36,177 nucleotides of DNA from Azomonas tarimensis (GTDB taxonomy: Bacteria > Pseudomonadota > Gammaproteobacteria > Pseudomonadales > Pseudomonadaceae), in assembly GCF_042648805.1 (NCBI RefSeq), contig NZ_JBHRXZ010000033.1:1-36177 (forward strand). The letters are read 5' to 3'. This document shows positions 33,457-36,177 of the stretch, piece after piece. Numbering within the stretch: position 1 is the stretch's first letter; each line of letters starts with the position of its first letter. The notes beneath the pieces are model-generated. The model saw only the letters and a program-made list of their open reading frames with translations. It did no database searches and was not told the origin of the DNA. The translations under genes and the position numbers were made by a program.

Positions 33457-34394
33457 ACCTGCTGGAACTGGTCAGGCGACACCCGAACCGCCCCAGCAGC
33501 AGCGTGCCGGACTGGATGCTGGGTTATTTCAAGCGCCGCGCCATCAGCTTCGCCAATGGGCGGACCGACACGGCCACCCAGGTCTGCTGGCTGCAGAGCC
33601 GCAACTTCACCATCGACCTGCGCCTGCCGCTGGAGCGCGACCAGGTGCCGGCTCGCGCACTGGCCGACTACAGCCCGGATGAGCTGCAGATCCTGGCTAA
33701 CCACGAAGGCTGGGAGGCCCTGTCGCATTGGGATGGGAAGGCCCTGAGCTGGTCTGACGACACCAGCCTGCAGTTGCACAACCGTTGGCCGGAGCCGGCG
33801 CTGCTCAGCCGCATCGGCAATTGCATGATCGAATTCGCCCCCAGCGGCGCTTACGTCGAGGACTGGCGCCTGCAACCCTCGGCGCCCGGCCCGCTGATCG
33901 GCCTGCGGCTGATCGAGGAGCGGGATCTGGCAAGCGGCGCGCTACTGCACCGTGGTGGCGGGCTGATCGTCTGCGGCGAGCATGCCGCCCTGGTGCTCGG
34001 CCGACCCGGGCCCATCGCGCATGACGGACTCGACCTGCGCGATCAGGTGGCCCGCGCCGTCGGCGTTCCGGAGCGCCTGGAGGCCCTGTTCGACTTCGAG
34101 ACCTCGGTGGCTCACGGCTCGCTGGAAGCGGGATTCCGCGTGACCCTCAGTACCCGCCCCGAGCGTGTCGGCGCGCCGCTGCTGGCTCTTGAGGGCTTCA
34201 GCTACCTGGCCGAACAGCAGCAGGTCCGCCAACGCTTCGAGCGCGACGGCCGCGACTGTGAGCGGCTGTTTTCCATCGATACCCTTGAGCCGACGCTGGC
34301 CTATCCCCAGACCACCGAATTCTCCGCCGACGCCCATGCCTGGTTCGAGCGCGAATCCGCGACGCTGAACCGTTATACCCAATCGCTGATCTGA
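33453..34394 (+). CDS. Unrecognised protein coupled to the dioxygenase
   Basis: The start overlaps the dioxygenase stop (ATGA), so the two are translationally coupled. The 313-residue product has no signal peptide or membrane segment. It appears beta-rich: CWLQSRNFTIDLRLP, GNCMIEFAPSGAYVEDWRLQ and PGPLIGLRLIEE, with LHRGGGLIVCGEHAALVLGR, suggest a lipocalin-like or two-barrel fold. Scattered Cys and His (CGEH near 175) could bind a ligand or metal but no canonical site stands out. The second half contains DFETSVAHGSLEAGFRV. I do not recognise a named family. Its strict coupling argues that it acts with the oxygenase, for instance on the same guanidino substrate or its product. Confidence 0.75.
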   Translation: MNLLELVRRHPNRPSSSVPDWMLGYFKRRAISFANGRTDTATQVCWLQSRNFTIDLRLPLERDQVPARALADYSPDELQILANHEGWEALSHWDGKALSWSDDTSLQLHNRWPEPALLSRIGNCMIEFAPSGAYVEDWRLQPSAPGPLIGLRLIEERDLASGALLHRGGGLIVCGEHAALVLGRPGPIAHDGLDLRDQVARAVGVPERLEALFDFETSVAHGSLEAGFRVTLSTRPERVGAPLLALEGFSYLAEQQQVRQRFERDGRDCERLFSIDTLEPTLAYPQTTEFSADAHAWFERESATLNRYTQSLI

Positions 34395-34409
34395 TCCCGA
34401 GGTGAACAC

Positions 34410-35486
34410 ATGACCTTTGCAAAGCGCCTGTTCCAACTTTTCGCCGCCAGCGCCGCGACTCTGTGCCTGTCGGTGAGCGCCTCCGCCGCCGGGCAGAAAG
34501 ATAACTTCCAGGTCGCCTGGTCGATCTACTCCGGCTGGATGCCCTGGGGCTACGCCGCCGAGCACGGCATCATCGACAAGTGGGCCGACAAGTACGGCAT
34601 CAGCATCGAAGTCGTTCAGCTCAACGACTACATCGAGTCGATCAACCAATTCAGCGCCGGCACCTACGATGCGTGCGGCATGACCAACATGGACGCGCTG
34701 ACCATTCCCGCCGCCAGTGGCGTGGACACCACCGGGCTGATCCTCGGCGACTACTCCAACGGCAACGACGCCATCCTGCTGAAGAAGGGTTCGAGCATGG
34801 CGGACATCAGGGGCCAGCAGGTCAATCTGGTGGAACTGTCCGTCTCGCATTACCTGCTCGCCCGGGCGCTGGACATGAACGCCATGTCCGAGCGTGACGT
34901 GAAGGTGATGAACACCTCGGATGCCGACATCGCCGCGGCCTTCATGACCCCCGGGGTCACCGCCGCCGCGGTGTGGAACCCACAGCTGAGCATGATCAAG
35001 GCACAGATGCCGGAGGTCGCCGAGGTGTTCGACTCCAGCCAGATTCCGGGAGAAATCATTGACATGATGGCGGTGAACACCGCGGTGCTGGAGGCCAACC
35101 CGGCGTTCGGCAAGGCGCTGGTCGGGGCATGGTTCGAGACGCTGGAACTGATGAGCGGCGACAGCGACGAGGCCCGCGCGGCCCGCACCTACATGGCAGA
35201 GCAGTCGGGCACCGACCTTGCCGGCTATGACGAGCAACTGACCCGCACGAAGATGTTCTATACCCCGGCCAGCGCCCTGGAGTTTGCCGCTGCACCGGAT
35301 CTGCGTACCACCATGGAGCGGGTGCGTGACTTCTCCTTCGACAAGGGCCTGCTGGGAGATGGCGCCCCTGACGCGGATGTGGTCGGCATGCAGTTCGCGG
35401 ACGGTTCGACCCTGGGCGACACGGATAACATCAAGCTGCGCTTCGATACCCGTTACGTGGAAATGGCGGTCAACGGGGACCTCTGA
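34410..35486 (+). CDS. ABC transporter substrate-binding protein, urea-carboxylase-associated type
   Basis: ATG 34410 follows GAGG by seven bases, 15 bp after the previous gene. The 358-residue product starts with a Sec signal (AKRLFQLFAASAATLCLSV, cleavage after SASA-A). The mature protein resembles NMT1/SsuA/TauA-like solute binders: VAWSIYSGWMPWGYAAEHGI, NDYIESINQFSAGTYDACGM, the hinge GLILGDYSNGNDAILLKKG, VNLVELSVSHYLLARALD and DADIAAAFMTPGVTAAAVWN. It best fits the binding proteins found beside urea/guanidine carboxylase genes. It should capture a small cationic or amide solute in the periplasm for an ABC importer. No permease or ATPase gene follows before the window ends; a REP array starts 17 bp after its stop. 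Confidence 0.85.
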   Translation: MTFAKRLFQLFAASAATLCLSVSASAAGQKDNFQVAWSIYSGWMPWGYAAEHGIIDKWADKYGISIEVVQLNDYIESINQFSAGTYDACGMTNMDALTIPAASGVDTTGLILGDYSNGNDAILLKKGSSMADIRGQQVNLVELSVSHYLLARALDMNAMSERDVKVMNTSDADIAAAFMTPGVTAAAVWNPQLSMIKAQMPEVAEVFDSSQIPGEIIDMMAVNTAVLEANPAFGKALVGAWFETLELMSGDSDEARAARTYMAEQSGTDLAGYDEQLTRTKMFYTPASALEFAAAPDLRTTMERVRDFSFDKGLLGDGAPDADVVGMQFADGSTLGDTDNIKLRFDTRYVEMAVNGDL

Positions 35487-35503
35487 AGGCCCTGGTGCGC
35501 TTG

Positions 35504-36177
35504 TTCGCGAGCAAGCTCGCTCCTACGGGTGGGTGGTGCTCTAGCAATCAAGCGGACTCTAGCCCGCTTTTGTAGGAGCGAGCTCGCTCGCGAAGCGGAG
35601 TGTGAAGGCTGCGCGAGGCCTCTGGCGGTGCGCCGGCCATTCGCGAGCAAGCTCGCTCCTACGGGTGGGGTGGTGCTCTAGCAATCAAGGCGGACTCTAG
35701 CCCGCTTTTGTAGGAGCGAGCTCGCTCGCGAAGCGGGGTTTGAAGGCTGCACGAGGCCTCTGGTGGTGCGCCGGCCATTCGCGAGCAAGCTCGCTCCTCC
35801 GGGCGGGGTGGGTGCCTTAGCAATCAAGGCGGGCTCTAGCCCGCTTTTGTAGGAGCGAGCTCGCTCGCGAAAGCGGGGTTTGAAGGCTGCGCGAGGCCTC
35901 TGGCGGTGCGCCGGCCATTCGCGAGCAAGCTCGCTCCTACGGGTGGGTGGTGCTCTAGCAATCAAGGCGGACTCTAGCCCGCTTTTGTAGGAGCGAGCTC
36001 GCTCGCGAAAGCGGGGTTTGAAGGCTGCGCGAGGCCTCTGGCGGTGCGCCGGCCATTCGCGAGCAAGCTCGCTCCTACGGGTGGGGTGGGTGCTTTAGCA
36101 ATCAAGGCGGACTCTAGCCCGCTTTTGTAGGAGCGAGCTCGCTCGCGAAAGCGGGGTTTGAAGGCTGCGCGAGGCCT
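35504..36177. repeat. Tandem REP/BIME array (~138-bp unit, about five copies)
   Basis: Units begin at about 35504, 35640, 35778, 35918 and 36056 (periods 136, 138, 140, 138) and the array runs off the window. Each unit holds two opposed REP palindromes: TTCGCGAGCAAGCTCGCTCC and GTAGGAGCGAGCTCGCTCGC, separated by about 40 bp containing CTCTAGCAATCAAGG. A conserved spacer with GGCTGCGCGAGGCCTCTGGC then leads to the next unit. Copies differ by single bases and 1-2-bp indels, so they are not assembly duplicates of one perfect unit. REP pairs of this sequence type are typical of Pseudomonas and are mobilised by RAYT proteins, none of which is in the window. Short frames inside the array are not genes. 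Confidence 0.92.

Noticed and set aside
33942..35237. 431-aa minus-strand gene
   Set aside because: Antisense to the 313-aa protein and the ABC binding protein; His/Gly-rich shadow frame with no motifs.
35504..36177. CRISPR array
   Set aside because: Whole ~138-bp units are conserved with no variable spacers, and each unit contains two opposed REP palindromes; no cas gene is nearby.

Overview
The window is high-GC gammaproteobacterial DNA, most likely Pseudomonas in the broad sense (Pseudomonas/Stutzerimonas). The support is Pseudomonas-type REP palindromes at the right end, an Aer aerotaxis receptor, an ArsJ/GAPDH arsenate module, a Pf-like phage Rep fragment and a tmRNA-like 3' end used as an attachment scar. 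All names come from reading the sequence; no database search was run.

Left accessory region (1-8504). It starts with an N-terminally truncated filamentous-phage (Pf-type) replication initiator, then a fragment like the 3' end of ssrA/tmRNA with a terminator, consistent with the end of an integrated element. A 135-aa gene with a CxxxxCxC motif follows. Its first 20 codons and upstream DNA occur again 6,870 bp away as a 129-bp, 83% identical direct repeat (1506-1634 and 8376-8504). Between the repeats lie an IS2-like insertion-sequence end, a 1,591-aa DUF4011/SF1-helicase/nuclease/DUF3320 protein (Hhe-type anti-phage candidate), a DUF4236 membrane protein that appears frameshifted, and the C-terminal remnant of a type I restriction specificity subunit: a small, decayed defence island.

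Core-like middle (8505-31159). A DAHP synthase gene is preceded by a leader peptide with six aromatics in eight residues and a strong terminator, a clear attenuation arrangement. Next come a small lipoprotein, a periplasmic histidine phosphatase, an acyl-CoA-dehydrogenase-like gene coupled (GTGA) to a hybrid histidine kinase with two receivers, and a complete tripartite RND efflux operon. A 41-aa proline-rich ORF, arsJ, a GAPDH paralogue and arsR run together on the minus strand and form an arsenate-resistance unit (arsenylation of glyceraldehyde-3-phosphate, then export of the product). After that lie a pRiA4b ORF-3-like protein, a DUF2188 protein, two unrelated SAM methyltransferases, a YqaA-like membrane protein, aer, a cyclodeaminase-like protein, a cold-shock protein with a long leader and good terminator, a METTL-like methyltransferase and an alpha/beta hydrolase.

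Right end (32322-36177). Two short hairpins with ACGA and ACGG loops, just upstream of a strong ribosome-binding site, match the guanidine-II (mini-ykkC) riboswitch. They precede a tight operon: an isopenicillin-N-synthase-like Fe(II) dioxygenase, an unrecognised 313-aa protein (ATGA overlap) and a periplasmic binding protein of the urea-carboxylase-associated ABC transporter type. No permease or ATPase follows within the window; instead a tandem array of about five 136-140-bp units made of paired inverted REP palindromes runs off the edge. The most interesting proposal is that this operon takes up and oxidises guanidine or a substituted guanidine under direct guanidine control.
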